Positions 25,840 to 34,616 of a stretch of 64,000 nucleotides of DNA are shown one piece after another. Origin of the DNA: a candidate division KSB1 bacterium (GTDB lineage Bacteria; Zhuqueibacterota; Zhuqueibacteria; Residuimicrobiales; Krinioviventaceae); NCBI GenBank assembly GCA_034505495.1, contig JAPDQV010000007.1, positions 12,865 through 76,864 on the forward strand, written 5' to 3'. The notes below the pieces were generated by a model. The model was not told the origin of the DNA and did not search any database. It saw nothing but the letters and a program-made list of their open reading frames with translations. The stretch's first letter is position 1. Each line of letters starts with the position of its first letter. The translations under genes were made by a program, and so were the position numbers.

Positions 25840-26850
25840 ATGATTCGATTTGCAATTGTCGGCTACGGCTTTATCGGCGGTGTTCATGCGGCTGTATTGC
25901 GAAAAATCAAAGGTGCTGAGGTCGCGGCCATTGTGGAACAGGATACGGCCAAGAGGCAGGCGGTAAAAGGCAACATTACGGTTGAGGGGGCCGAAGAGCC
26001 GTTGCAGGTGCCGTTTTACGCGAGCTTGGAGGAGGTGTTCGAAAAGACAAAGGTAGACGTGGTGAGCATTTGTCTGCCGACCCACCTGCACCGCGATTAT
26101 GCCGTCAAGTCACTGAAAGCCGGGTGTCATGTGGTGTGCGAAAAACCGATGGCCCTGACGCTGAAAGATTGCGACGAGATGATCGTTGCCGCCCGCGCCG
26201 CACGTCGACGGCTCTTTATCGCACAATGCATCCGCTTTTGGCCGGAGTATGAAGCTCTGGAAAAAATTGTGCGGGAAAACCAGCTCGGCGCTTTGCTTTC
26301 CTTGCGTCTCTTTCGTCTCAGCGGTATGCCGAATTGGGGTGGGCCGAACGCCTGGTTTTTTGATGAGCAAAAAAGCGGAGGCTGTCTATTCGACCTGCAC
26401 GTGCATGATGCGGATTATGTTCATTACCTTTTAGGGCGACCGGTATCCGTTCTTTCACGCGGCGTTTCATTGCCGAACGGCACCAACGGGGCTGTGACGA
26501 CCACCTATCTTTTCGATCGCGACTTGATCTGCACTGCAGAAGGGAGTTGGCTTTATCGCAGCGGATTTCGCATGGGATTCTCGGCAATTTTTGAAGAAGG
26601 ACAAATCGAGTACGATTCCGCTGCTGTGCCTGCCATGAGACTGTGGCGTAAGGGGAGCGCAGAAGCCGAAATCATCCTCCCTGAGCCCGGCGACGGTTAC
26701 GAACGGCAGTATCGTTACTTTATCCATTGTCTCGAGCAAAACTTGGAACCGACGCGCATGACGCCCGAAAGCGCAAGACAAAGCATCGAAATTGCTTTGG
26801 CCGAAAAGCGTTCAATGGAAGAAGCGCGCCTGATTAGCCTAAGAGAATAA
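25840..26850 (+). CDS. Gfo/Idh/MocA-family oxidoreductase
   Basis: 336 residues, complete. The N-terminal Rossmann NAD(P) site is FAIVGYGFIGGVHA and the catalytic-lysine motif is VCEKPM. The C-terminal domain carries GGCLFDLHVHDADYVHYL, the D-x-x-x-H-D motif of the family. These enzymes act on sugars, inositols or sugar nucleotides; the substrate here is unclear. It is separate from the GT2 gene by 82 bases and has a short downstream spacer with no clear gene. Confidence 0.92.
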   Translation: MIRFAIVGYGFIGGVHAAVLRKIKGAEVAAIVEQDTAKRQAVKGNITVEGAEEPLQVPFYASLEEVFEKTKVDVVSICLPTHLHRDYAVKSLKAGCHVVCEKPMALTLKDCDEMIVAARAARRRLFIAQCIRFWPEYEALEKIVRENQLGALLSLRLFRLSGMPNWGGPNAWFFDEQKSGGCLFDLHVHDADYVHYLLGRPVSVLSRGVSLPNGTNGAVTTTYLFDRDLICTAEGSWLYRSGFRMGFSAIFEEGQIEYDSAAVPAMRLWRKGSAEAEIILPEPGDGYERQYRYFIHCLEQNLEPTRMTPESARQSIEIALAEKRSMEEARLISLRE

Positions 26851-27101
26851 AACCGCTTGCGGGATTGAACACGATAGCCGGCGAAACCTTTCTTGTCTTG
26901 TTCAGTTTCATTTTAATAGATCAGAATTGCGTCATGGGTCGGGCGCATGTCTCATCGATGAAGCATTTTTTACAAGCTGCAGCCGATTCGGCAGACTTTG
27001 CCGACGCAACTCGTTGGGTTTCAAGAGAGAAAAACTGTTCTGCCGCTTGACTTGTGCGGTGAAGCCGGCACGACCGTTGCTTATTATACTTTAATTGATA
27101 G
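26851..27101. other. Intergenic spacer with no supported gene
   Basis: About 250 bases between the dehydrogenase and the first TPR gene. A short open frame at 26865-27050 has no ribosome-binding site or recognisable domain. A TATACT at 27085-27090 resembles a -10 box but lacks a -35 partner at the right distance. I see no terminator hairpin. Confidence 0.5.
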
Positions 27102-28532
27102 ATGTATCTAACACTGAAAAGATCTTCGACAGCCTTTTCGATGCGGAACTCGCGCGCAAAAATTTTCAAGCTGTTTGCTTTTTCGGTCTGTCTGATTGGA
27201 CCGGCAGCAACTCTCTTTTCAGCCGGAGCGTTCGATCTCAGAAATGTCCCGGCTGCGATCGATCCGTTCAAGCTCGGCAGTTCCGGGCAAAAAACACAAA
27301 AGGCGGAACGCCTGCTTCTCCGCGCCAAATCCGATTATTCTGCGGGCGATTATTGGGGCTGTTCCCGCCGTTTGTTTTCGCTCATTAACACTGACCCGCG
27401 CTACGAAAAGATGGACGAGGCGCTGTTTCTTTTGGGAAACAGCTTTTATCAGCTCGGCATGAAAGAGGCGGCTTCTCGTGCTTACATTCATATTACCCGC
27501 AGGTATCTTACCAGCCGCTTTATTCCTGAGGCGCTGATCGGTCTGCAGCGCATCGCCTACGAAAGAGGCGATTTTAACGAAAGTCTCGATTTCTACCGCG
27601 TGCTCTTGCGCAGCTCGCCTCCGCAGGAGTTGATCAATATAAGCGGTTATTATGCCGGCATGGCTTATTACAAGCTCGGCGATTATCCCCGCTGTTTGAC
27701 GGCGTTCCAGCAGACCAACGACAAAAGCCCTTATCGCGGCTATGTTCTCTACACTACGGCTTTGGCGCTGCTGCGAATGAAGGACGTGCCGGCGGCTGTA
27801 GCGGCGCTCGAGCGTGCGGAAGCTTTGCCGGCCATCGACGCCGAACAGCGGAGGCTGACCGATGAGGCGCGGCTTTCGATGGGCTATATCTATTACGAGA
27901 TCGGGCAATATGAACAGGCTTCCGCGGCATTCGCTAGAATTCCCCGCCAAAGCGAGCTTTATCCTGAATCTTTGCTGGCAAAGGGTTGGGCGGAAGCGCA
28001 AAGCGGGCGGTGGGAGTCCGCCGCTGCGGCGCTGACCGAGCTGACCCAGCTTTTTCCAAACCATTCTGCATCACAAGAGGGGCTTTTTCTCCTTGGCCGC
28101 TGCTGTACCATGTTGGGCCGATATGCCGAAGCCATCGCCGTTTTTGATCGACTGATCGCCAACACGCCGGATGTCAATCGTGTGACCCAAACCATCGAAA
28201 AGGTCAATGAAAAGATTGCCCGCGACCGCGAGCGCCTCGAAGCGCGACAAATGGAGTTGCTCAAGTTAGAGTCCTCTCTCATGGCCGACTTGGAGGATGA
28301 CGCCCAAGAGGCATCCGTGAAGCGGCAGGAAAAGGAAAGACGACTGAAGGCATTGGCGGAGGAAAGGCGTGAGCTGATGGAACAGCTCGATCGGCTGGAC
28401 CGTCTTGCGCGCGAGACTGCGGTCAAGGAAGAACGGCGGAATTGGCGGGCGTATGCGGAATACGGCAAAATGCGGGCAGCTTTTCTGCAGCAGCAGGAAA
28501 AGAACAGCTTCGGCAGCGAGGGTGCGCAATGA
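27102..28532 (+). CDS. Secreted TPR protein with C-terminal coiled coil
   Basis: 476 residues from 27102; an in-frame ATG at 27141 gives a cleaner signal peptide (KIFKLFAFSVCLIGPAATLFSA). Neither has a clear Shine-Dalgarno. Residues 60-370 consist of tandem TPR helices (for example DEALFLLGNSFYQLGMKEAA, GYYAGMAYYKLGDYPRCLTAF, EGLFLLGRCCTMLGRYAEAI). Residues 385-455 form a charged coiled coil (many Glu, Arg, Leu). It is the first gene of the TPR-TolQRR-AgmX group and overlaps the next gene (ATGA). Such proteins are periplasmic scaffolds in Tol-Pal-like and gliding-motility machines. Confidence 0.82.
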   Translation: MYLTLKRSSTAFSMRNSRAKIFKLFAFSVCLIGPAATLFSAGAFDLRNVPAAIDPFKLGSSGQKTQKAERLLLRAKSDYSAGDYWGCSRRLFSLINTDPRYEKMDEALFLLGNSFYQLGMKEAASRAYIHITRRYLTSRFIPEALIGLQRIAYERGDFNESLDFYRVLLRSSPPQELINISGYYAGMAYYKLGDYPRCLTAFQQTNDKSPYRGYVLYTTALALLRMKDVPAAVAALERAEALPAIDAEQRRLTDEARLSMGYIYYEIGQYEQASAAFARIPRQSELYPESLLAKGWAEAQSGRWESAAAALTELTQLFPNHSASQEGLFLLGRCCTMLGRYAEAIAVFDRLIANTPDVNRVTQTIEKVNEKIARDRERLEARQMELLKLESSLMADLEDDAQEASVKRQEKERRLKALAEERRELMEQLDRLDRLARETAVKEERRNWRAYAEYGKMRAAFLQQQEKNSFGSEGAQ

Positions 28533-31318
28533 GGCGATTGCTCCAAAGAAAAACACCGCTCATCTGGGCATTTCTCGTACCGTTGTTGGCGGCTTTGGGA
28601 CAGGAAACATCTTCGGCCAGGCTTGAGGAACTCGAGCGGCTGATTCAAGAGCATGAAGCCTTGCTGCAAAAGTATCCAGAAAACGAATTTACTCCCGTGA
28701 CCACGTTTCAGCTGGCTCGGCTTTATTATGATCGTGCTCAGCTGCTCTTTCAGCAGCAACTGGCGGCATACGAGCGACGTGACAGTCGTGAAGCCGAATC
28801 GGAGGCCGCTCCTTTGCGGCCCGATATGAGCCGAACGATCGCCCTCTGCCGCGAGCTGCTGGGAAAATATCCTCGGATTGCCTTTCGCGATCAGGTCATT
28901 TATCAGTTGGCGACGGCCTGTCAGGAAGCCGGCGAAGAGGAAGAAGCGGCGCACTGGTTCGAACGTTTGTCTGAGGAGGGCGCTACCCAGCACCTTCCTG
29001 AAGCGCTATTTCGGCTTGGTGAATTTGCCTTTGACCGCCGACGATTCGAGCAGGCTGCGCTTTATTATCAAAAGCTCCTCGATCTCGGCGCGACGTCGTT
29101 TGCCCGCATGGCTCTTTATAAGCTGGGATGGTCTTTCTTTAATCTGCGGCGCTGGAACGATGCGGCGCAGAGTTTTTTGACTCTGCTTGAACAAACCGCG
29201 GCGGGCAGCGCCGAAGAGGTGGCAGACCTCAACCGCGAGGCCGTCCATTATCTTGCCGATTCGTTCATTGAAGCCGGCGGCCCGGCTGCTGCCGAAGCTG
29301 CTTTGTCGGCTCATCTCGATCACTCATACGTTCCCCAAACACTCGAAAAAATGGCGCAGCTCTATGAGCAGCGCTCTTTATATCAGCAGGCGGTTGAAGT
29401 CTATCGACTCTTGGTGCGTTTTTATCCGAGCTCTCCTGCTCTGCCGCGCTATTACCGCAGCATGATCGAAGATTGGGAAGCCGCCGGCGATGCGGGTGAG
29501 GCTAATCGCGTGCGCGAAGAGGCCGTCGAGAGATTTGCGCCGGGAAACGGTTGGAATGCGGCAAGTCCTGAGGCGACGGCACAGGGAGCTGAGCTTTGCC
29601 GAGAGGCGTTGATTTATCTCGGCAAATTCCATCAGTCGCAGGGCAACGAAAAGCAATCGCCGGAAAGCTATCTCCGAGCAGTAAACGAATATGATCGTTT
29701 TTTGCGTCTCTTTCCGCAGGATTCATTGCGGGGAGAGATCTATTATTTACAGGCGGAAAGCCTGTTCGCCCTCGGGGAATATGCGGCGGCTGCGGAAGCC
29801 TATCGCGCTGCTGCGGCGGTTCCCCTTTCGCCGTGGCGCGAAAAAGCAGCTTATAATCGCGTGCTGAGCCGCCTCAAGCTGCGCAGCACCGAAGAACCGG
29901 ATACCTTGCGTCTGCTCAATTTTCTCAATTCTGAAGCTGCGATCGTATTGCCCAATCTGCCGCGCAGCGATGCAGAGCTTTTGTTCGCCTGCAATGATTT
30001 TTACTGCATGTTTCCGCAGAGCGAATGGCTCGATCGCGTGCTGATGATATTCGGCCAAGTACTTTATGAAAACGGCGCCTTAATTTCTGCCGTTAAAACC
30101 TATGAACGCATACTGAAACTTTCACCGACGGGTCCATTGCGTGCTGCAGCCGCCGCCAATATTGCCAGAGCTTTTTTCGACAGCCGCAACTATCGGGAGG
30201 CACAGCGCTGGTTTGTGGCCGCCGCCAAGCTCACTGCAGACCCAGAAGAAGCGCGGCAGTTCCAACGTTCCGCCGTTTCGACACAATTCAAACTGGCCGA
30301 GCAATTGAGCGAACAAGGACGAGCTTTGGAGGCGGCTCACATCCTCCAGCAGGCTTCTTTGGCCGGCGTCGATTCGCGACTGGAAGCCCAAGCTTTGTTC
30401 GAAGCCGCTCTCCAGCTGCAACGGGCCGACAGCCTTTTGCAGGCGGCGCGGCTGTTCGAGCAGCTGGTTCTGCGGTTTTCTGATGCCGAGCAGGCTGCCG
30501 CAGCCCTCTTTCAGGCCGGAACCCTGCGCGAGCAGCTTGCCGATTGGGCGCTTGCCGCGGCGAATTTCCTCCAGACGGCTGAAAGTTACCCGCAGTCGCC
30601 GCTGCGTCGGCAGGCCCTAAAGAACGCCGTACGCTGCTACGAGGCGGCGGAAGATTGGCTTGCCGTCAAAACGGCTTCCCAGAAATTCGTTCAACTCTAT
30701 GCCGATTCAACGGAATCTCTGGAATATCTCTATAGGATCGGTGAGGCGGCGCAGCGGCTGGGGCAACCTCAGGAAGCAGTGCCCGCATTTCGGCAGGTCT
30801 TGCAGCGCTTTACAGAGTTCCAGCGCCGGGGTCGCGACGTCGATCCCTATTTTGCCGCAGCCGCACAGTTTATGCTGGCGGAAGAACAGTTTGCCGCCTT
30901 TAAGGCTCTGTCGCTCAGGCCGCCGTTTGAGTCCAATTTGAAAAAAAAAATGACGGCCTTTAACGCCGTTCTTCAGGCCTTCAGTGACGCGGCGCGCTAT
31001 CGTTCGGCGGACTGGACGACCGCCGCCATGTTCCGCATCGGCGAGACGTTCGAAGAGATGGTGCGCGCTTTGGAACAAGCTCCTCTTCCCGACGGACTGT
31101 CGCCGGAGGAGCAGTCGCTTTATCGACAAAAGTTGGCGGAGCGCTCGCTGCCCTTTATTCAGCGCGCTCTCGAGGCGCACCAAAGCAATCTAACACAAGC
31201 CGCCGTCAACGGCATCGAAAACCAATGGGTGGCCATGAGCCGCGAGCATGCTGCAAAACTGCAAAGCGTGCTGCCGCCCAACGCCGAAGACGTATCGGCT
31301 GTTTCGGAGGGTCGATGA
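28529..31318 (+). CDS. Large secreted TPR-repeat protein
   Basis: About 929 residues from the ATG at 28529, which overlaps the previous stop; the open frame extends to 28442 inside the preceding gene. A signal peptide (LIWAFLVPLLAALGQE) precedes about 800 residues of TPR-type helices, with clear copies such as DQVIYQLATACQEAGEEEEAA, PEALFRLGEFAFDRRRFEQA, GEIYYLQAESLFALGEYAAA and LEYLYRIGEAAQRLGQPQEA. It is probably a long periplasmic superhelix binding partner proteins. It overlaps the following small secreted gene by 4 bases. The pairing of two TPR proteins with TolQ/TolR genes resembles adventurous-gliding clusters. Confidence 0.82.
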   Translation: MRRLLQRKTPLIWAFLVPLLAALGQETSSARLEELERLIQEHEALLQKYPENEFTPVTTFQLARLYYDRAQLLFQQQLAAYERRDSREAESEAAPLRPDMSRTIALCRELLGKYPRIAFRDQVIYQLATACQEAGEEEEAAHWFERLSEEGATQHLPEALFRLGEFAFDRRRFEQAALYYQKLLDLGATSFARMALYKLGWSFFNLRRWNDAAQSFLTLLEQTAAGSAEEVADLNREAVHYLADSFIEAGGPAAAEAALSAHLDHSYVPQTLEKMAQLYEQRSLYQQAVEVYRLLVRFYPSSPALPRYYRSMIEDWEAAGDAGEANRVREEAVERFAPGNGWNAASPEATAQGAELCREALIYLGKFHQSQGNEKQSPESYLRAVNEYDRFLRLFPQDSLRGEIYYLQAESLFALGEYAAAAEAYRAAAAVPLSPWREKAAYNRVLSRLKLRSTEEPDTLRLLNFLNSEAAIVLPNLPRSDAELLFACNDFYCMFPQSEWLDRVLMIFGQVLYENGALISAVKTYERILKLSPTGPLRAAAAANIARAFFDSRNYREAQRWFVAAAKLTADPEEARQFQRSAVSTQFKLAEQLSEQGRALEAAHILQQASLAGVDSRLEAQALFEAALQLQRADSLLQAARLFEQLVLRFSDAEQAAAALFQAGTLREQLADWALAAANFLQTAESYPQSPLRRQALKNAVRCYEAAEDWLAVKTASQKFVQLYADSTESLEYLYRIGEAAQRLGQPQEAVPAFRQVLQRFTEFQRRGRDVDPYFAAAAQFMLAEEQFAAFKALSLRPPFESNLKKKMTAFNAVLQAFSDAARYRSADWTTAAMFRIGETFEEMVRALEQAPLPDGLSPEEQSLYRQKLAERSLPFIQRALEAHQSNLTQAAVNGIENQWVAMSREHAAKLQSVLPPNAEDVSAVSEGR

Positions 31319-31614
31319 TTCGCGCATTACTGTGCATTCTACTCTTTTACGGACTAGGCACGGCGCAACAGCCGGATTCTACAACCGTCGATTCAACCGC
31401 AGTTCAGTCCAAGGACCAGGGCGTCAAATTATTCCTCGACAAAATCGAGGTGGAGGGATCACTGGAAAAGCCGCAGGCGGTCTTTATTCTGCCGGGACGT
31501 TCACCGCAGATTGAAGATTTCGCCATTACGCGTTCGTTTATATCGGAACTTTTTCGGCCCGTCGAGCGGAGCGTTGCCGTCGAGGTATCGAAGCGCGGGC
31601 CGAGCAAACCGTAA
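31315..31614 (+). CDS. Small secreted protein of unknown family
   Basis: 99 residues from the ATG at 31315, overlapping the TPR stop (ATGA), so translation is coupled. A signal peptide (LLCILLFYGLGTAQ) is followed by a Thr/Ser/Asp-rich linker and a compact core: FLDKIEVEGSLEKPQAVFILPG, then a helix-like SFISELFRPVERSV. The core looks like an adaptor with a single beta-strand pair, perhaps one that binds the TPR proteins or the AgmX-like protein. I know of no named family. Confidence 0.65.
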   Translation: MIRALLCILLFYGLGTAQQPDSTTVDSTAVQSKDQGVKLFLDKIEVEGSLEKPQAVFILPGRSPQIEDFAITRSFISELFRPVERSVAVEVSKRGPSKP

Positions 31615-31698
31615 GCTAAACACAATTTGGAGAGATGAACGGTTTTGCGTATTTTTATTTGATCGTTTTACAGCATTCGGACTGCTGAAGGAGGCATT

Positions 31699-32319
31699 TT
31701 GCAGGGAATCATTCGCTTTTTCGTACAGGGCGGACCGTTGATGTACGCCATCCTACTGGCGCTGCTCGCCGGTTTGGCCGTCATCATCGACCGCATGATG
31801 GTCATTCGCATCAAGAACCGTATCGATGCCGAGACATTTGTCACTCAAATCGTCCAGTTCCTGAAAAGCGGCGCTGTGGATCGGGCGCTCGAATTCTGCA
31901 GTCAATCCGAGGCAGCGCTTCCCCGCATCGTCCGCGCCGGACTTTTGGAAATCAACCGCTCTGATAAAGAGATCCAGAGCGCCATGGAGTTGGCCGCCAT
32001 GGTGGAGATTCCCAAGTTGGAACGCCGCACGCATTATCTCGCCATGCTTGCCAATGTCTCTACATTGCTTGGATTATTGGGTACCATCCTTGGTCTTATC
32101 AGCGCTTTTGCCGCCGTTGCACACGCCGATGCGGCGGATAAAGCCTCTTTGCTAACCGCCGGAATCTCGGTCGCCATGAACACCACCGCCTTTGGAATTA
32201 TCTCGGCGCTGCCTTGTCTTGTCGGCTATACCTTCCTGATGGAAAAGACCAACGAACTGATCGATGAAATCAATGAAAACGTCGCCCGACTCTTCCGTTA
32301 TATGACATCGGCGAGGTGA
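31699..32319 (+). CDS. TolQ/ExbB/MotA-type proton-channel protein
   Basis: 206 residues from a TTG start with AAGGAGG upstream. Three transmembrane helices (about 12-30, 115-140, 155-180) show the family pattern, including LANVSTLLGLLGTILGLISAF and the Thr-rich third helix VAMNTTAFGIISALPCLVGYTF. It is the stator channel of a TolQ-TolR-type motor that uses the proton gradient across the inner membrane. Two TolR-type genes and an AgmX-type transducer follow in order. Confidence 0.94.
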   Translation: MQGIIRFFVQGGPLMYAILLALLAGLAVIIDRMMVIRIKNRIDAETFVTQIVQFLKSGAVDRALEFCSQSEAALPRIVRAGLLEINRSDKEIQSAMELAAMVEIPKLERRTHYLAMLANVSTLLGLLGTILGLISAFAAVAHADAADKASLLTAGISVAMNTTAFGIISALPCLVGYTFLMEKTNELIDEINENVARLFRYMTSAR

Positions 32320-32322
32320 GCG

Positions 32323-32775
32323 ATGGATCTCAAAGCGACGGTCAGATCGCGCAGTCGCGGCCATGGGCGCGCGGAAGAGCTCAATCTGACGGCGGTGATG
32401 AATATTTTTCTCATCCTTATTCCTTTTCTGCTGCTCACCGCGTCGTTCGTGCGCCTGGCCGTTTTGGAAATGACTCTTCCCAGCCTGGAGCGTGGTGCAT
32501 CGACGACTGCGGAACGGCCGGTGATCAACATCCTGACCGTGCGGACTGACGGTCTGCAGCTGCAGAGCTCGGATTTCAAATTTCCGGCCTTGCCCAAGGG
32601 GACGGATTATGATTGGCAGGGGCTGCGGCGACAGCTTGAAACGATCAAACAAAAATATCCCTCGGCAGAAGAAATCATCATTGCACCGGAAAACAGCATC
32701 CGCTACGAAATCATCGTCACCGTGATGGATGTCTGCCGCGAGAGCGGGTTTCCGGCTATTTCGATTAGCGGGTGA
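32323..32775 (+). CDS. ExbD/TolR-type protein, first copy
   Basis: 150 residues. After a basic N-terminus comes LNLTAVMNIFLILIPFLLL, a single transmembrane helix of the TolR/ExbD type. The usual channel Asp (D-x-F-t-i-l-l) is replaced by Asn in VMNIF, so this copy may not carry protons, while the second copy keeps Asp. A periplasmic C-terminal domain with the TolR fold follows. Four bases after tolQ-like stop. Confidence 0.88.
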   Translation: MDLKATVRSRSRGHGRAEELNLTAVMNIFLILIPFLLLTASFVRLAVLEMTLPSLERGASTTAERPVINILTVRTDGLQLQSSDFKFPALPKGTDYDWQGLRRQLETIKQKYPSAEEIIIAPENSIRYEIIVTVMDVCRESGFPAISISG

Positions 32776-32778
32776 ACG

Positions 32779-33297
32779 ATGGCTGAGAGTCCTTTTGCAA
32801 ATCACTCCTTCAACCTGCTGCGCCGCGTACGGCGCGAAAAGCGGCCGACCTTTGCGCTGCAGCTGACGTCGATGATCGACATGTTTACTATTCTGCTGGT
32901 CTTTTTGCTCAAGAGTTTCAGCGCCGAAGGTCAGATGGTGACTCTGACGCGCGATCTGCGGCTTCCGGAATCGTCTTCTCAGCAGGCGCCGCGAGTACTT
33001 TCGGTTATAGCAGTTACGCAGGAGTGGATTTTGCTCGACGGTCGACCGGTAATAAGATTAAACCAAATCACTCCGCAATCGCCCTTGGTCATTGCGCCCC
33101 TGAGAGAACAATTGCTGCGGCTACGCTCCATATCCGAGGGAATCGCATCGCTCTCTGCGGACTTGGGTTTTCGCGGCAGCATTTCCATCCAGGCCGATCG
33201 CGACCTCCCCTTCGAAATCCTCAAACGCATCATGGTTACTGCCGGTCAAGTCGGTTACGCAAACCTTCATTTGACCGTTTTGGAAAAGGAAAAATAG
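32779..33297 (+). CDS. ExbD/TolR-type protein, second copy
   Basis: 172 residues. The transmembrane segment LTSMIDMFTILLVFLL has the essential Asp (MIDMF) at the proton site. A periplasmic domain follows, ending in PFEILKRIMVTAGQVGY, the closing TolR/ExbD block. Compared with the first copy, this one has the canonical residue, suggesting a heteromeric pair in which one subunit carries the proton. It is separated from the first by 3 bases and from the AgmX-like gene by 9 bases. Confidence 0.92.
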   Translation: MAESPFANHSFNLLRRVRREKRPTFALQLTSMIDMFTILLVFLLKSFSAEGQMVTLTRDLRLPESSSQQAPRVLSVIAVTQEWILLDGRPVIRLNQITPQSPLVIAPLREQLLRLRSISEGIASLSADLGFRGSISIQADRDLPFEILKRIMVTAGQVGYANLHLTVLEKEK

Positions 33298-33306
33298 CTC
33301 TTCAGC

Positions 33307-34614
33307 ATGCGGAAAAAAAACGGACATGTTCTCCATCTAAAGATTTTTGACGGCAGCAGCGTGCTGAAGCGTGACCTCAAGCCCGGCGAAAGGCTGCGGC
33401 TCGGCCTCGGTACGCAGAACGACATTGTGGTCATCGATTCTGTGCTGCCCAAGACGATGCTTTTCATGGAGAACCGCGGCCGCTTTGCTCAACTTCGCCT
33501 GCATCCGAGCATGCGGGGCACACTTTCCTATCGTGATTCCACGCTTGACCTGCGCGATCTGATGGGACATGAGCTCCTGCCGAGCAGCGGCGACTGTTTT
33601 CTGCTCAGGCTCCTTCCCGGTCGGACCGGCACGATTCTCATTGGTGAAGTACAAATCGCCTTTTATTTCGACGGCGTCGTCGAGATGCGGCCGGCGTTTC
33701 CCGCATTCGACTGGAAGGCCGCCTGGCGACGCTCGCTGAGCCGTGATCTCTTTTTCAAGGCGTTGGTGCTGATCTTGCTGGTCGGAGAATTTTTCTGGGG
33801 GATGCATCTGCGGACTGTCAAACTACCGCCGGAAGAACCGCCGAAAGCGGAACAGGTTCCGCAGCGTTTCGCCCGTTTCATCGTTCGTCCGCCGGAACGG
33901 CAGTCGCCTTTATCCGTGTCAGGCAGCGGCAGCGAAACGACGCCGGAACGCAGCGAGACGAGACGCGGCGGCGAACGGAGAGGAGGGGACGGCGGATCAG
34001 TCGGCACCACAGGACTTTTGGGTCTGATCGGCGGACGGGAAGGCGGCCGGAGCCGGGCGGCCGATTTTTTGCTCGATCAGGGAGTAGCGAGGCAGTTGGA
34101 CGAACTATTGAGCGGCGGAAGGTTGCTGCAGAGTCGAGGCGGCCGCGGCGGCTCTGCCGGAAGCGGCGAAGGCCTCCTCGATTTGTCGGCATTGTCGCGT
34201 CTCGGCTCCGGCATAGATGAATCTGCAGTTGCAGGAGGCATCCGCACCGTGGAGCTGCAAAAGCAGGGCGATGTGGCGATCGAGTTGCCGCAATCGATCC
34301 GCGCGAGCGGCGAAGCCCGCGGTCGCCGTACCGCCGAATCGGTGATGGCGGTCATCAACGCCCAGCGCGGACGCGTCATGTATACCTACAACAAGTACTT
34401 GCGCCAGGACCCGGAGCTCGAGGGAAAAGTGAGTTTTGACGTGACGATCGCCGCCGACGGTCGGGTGACCGAAGTGCGCATCGTCGAGGCCACGATCGCC
34501 AATGCGGAATTTATTGCCGAACTGACGGCAATTTTGCGGGGGTTAAAATTTCCTTCAATCGAGGCTGGAATCGTGACCGTTAATGTCCCCTTTGTCTTTC
34601 ATCGCGCGCAATAG
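33307..34614 (+). CDS. AgmX/PglI C-terminal-domain energy transducer
   Basis: 435 residues. Residues 1-130 form a beta-rich, FHA-like domain (LRLGLGTQNDIVVIDS; GTLSYRDSTLDLRDLM), as in delta-proteobacterial AgmX relatives. One transmembrane helix lies at about 142-162. A proline-rich and then Gly/Arg-rich low-complexity region (165-310) spans the periplasm, and the C-terminal domain (about 345-435, AQRGRVMYTYNKYLRQ then KVSFDVTIAADGRVTEVRI) is the AgmX/PglI fold, related to TonB. It should connect the TolQRR motor with the cell surface. It converges with a minus-strand regulator gene 2 bases after its stop. Confidence 0.88.
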   Translation: MRKKNGHVLHLKIFDGSSVLKRDLKPGERLRLGLGTQNDIVVIDSVLPKTMLFMENRGRFAQLRLHPSMRGTLSYRDSTLDLRDLMGHELLPSSGDCFLLRLLPGRTGTILIGEVQIAFYFDGVVEMRPAFPAFDWKAAWRRSLSRDLFFKALVLILLVGEFFWGMHLRTVKLPPEEPPKAEQVPQRFARFIVRPPERQSPLSVSGSGSETTPERSETRRGGERRGGDGGSVGTTGLLGLIGGREGGRSRAADFLLDQGVARQLDELLSGGRLLQSRGGRGGSAGSGEGLLDLSALSRLGSGIDESAVAGGIRTVELQKQGDVAIELPQSIRASGEARGRRTAESVMAVINAQRGRVMYTYNKYLRQDPELEGKVSFDVTIAADGRVTEVRIVEATIANAEFIAELTAILRGLKFPSIEAGIVTVNVPFVFHRAQ

Positions 34615-34616
34615 GT

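Noticed and set aside
26865-27050. 60-codon frame in the spacer
   Set aside because: No ribosome-binding site, no domain and no conserved-looking pattern.
27219-28993. Two long minus-strand frames under the first TPR genes
   Set aside because: They mirror the two TPR coding regions and lack leader sequence, ribosome-binding site and recognisable motifs.
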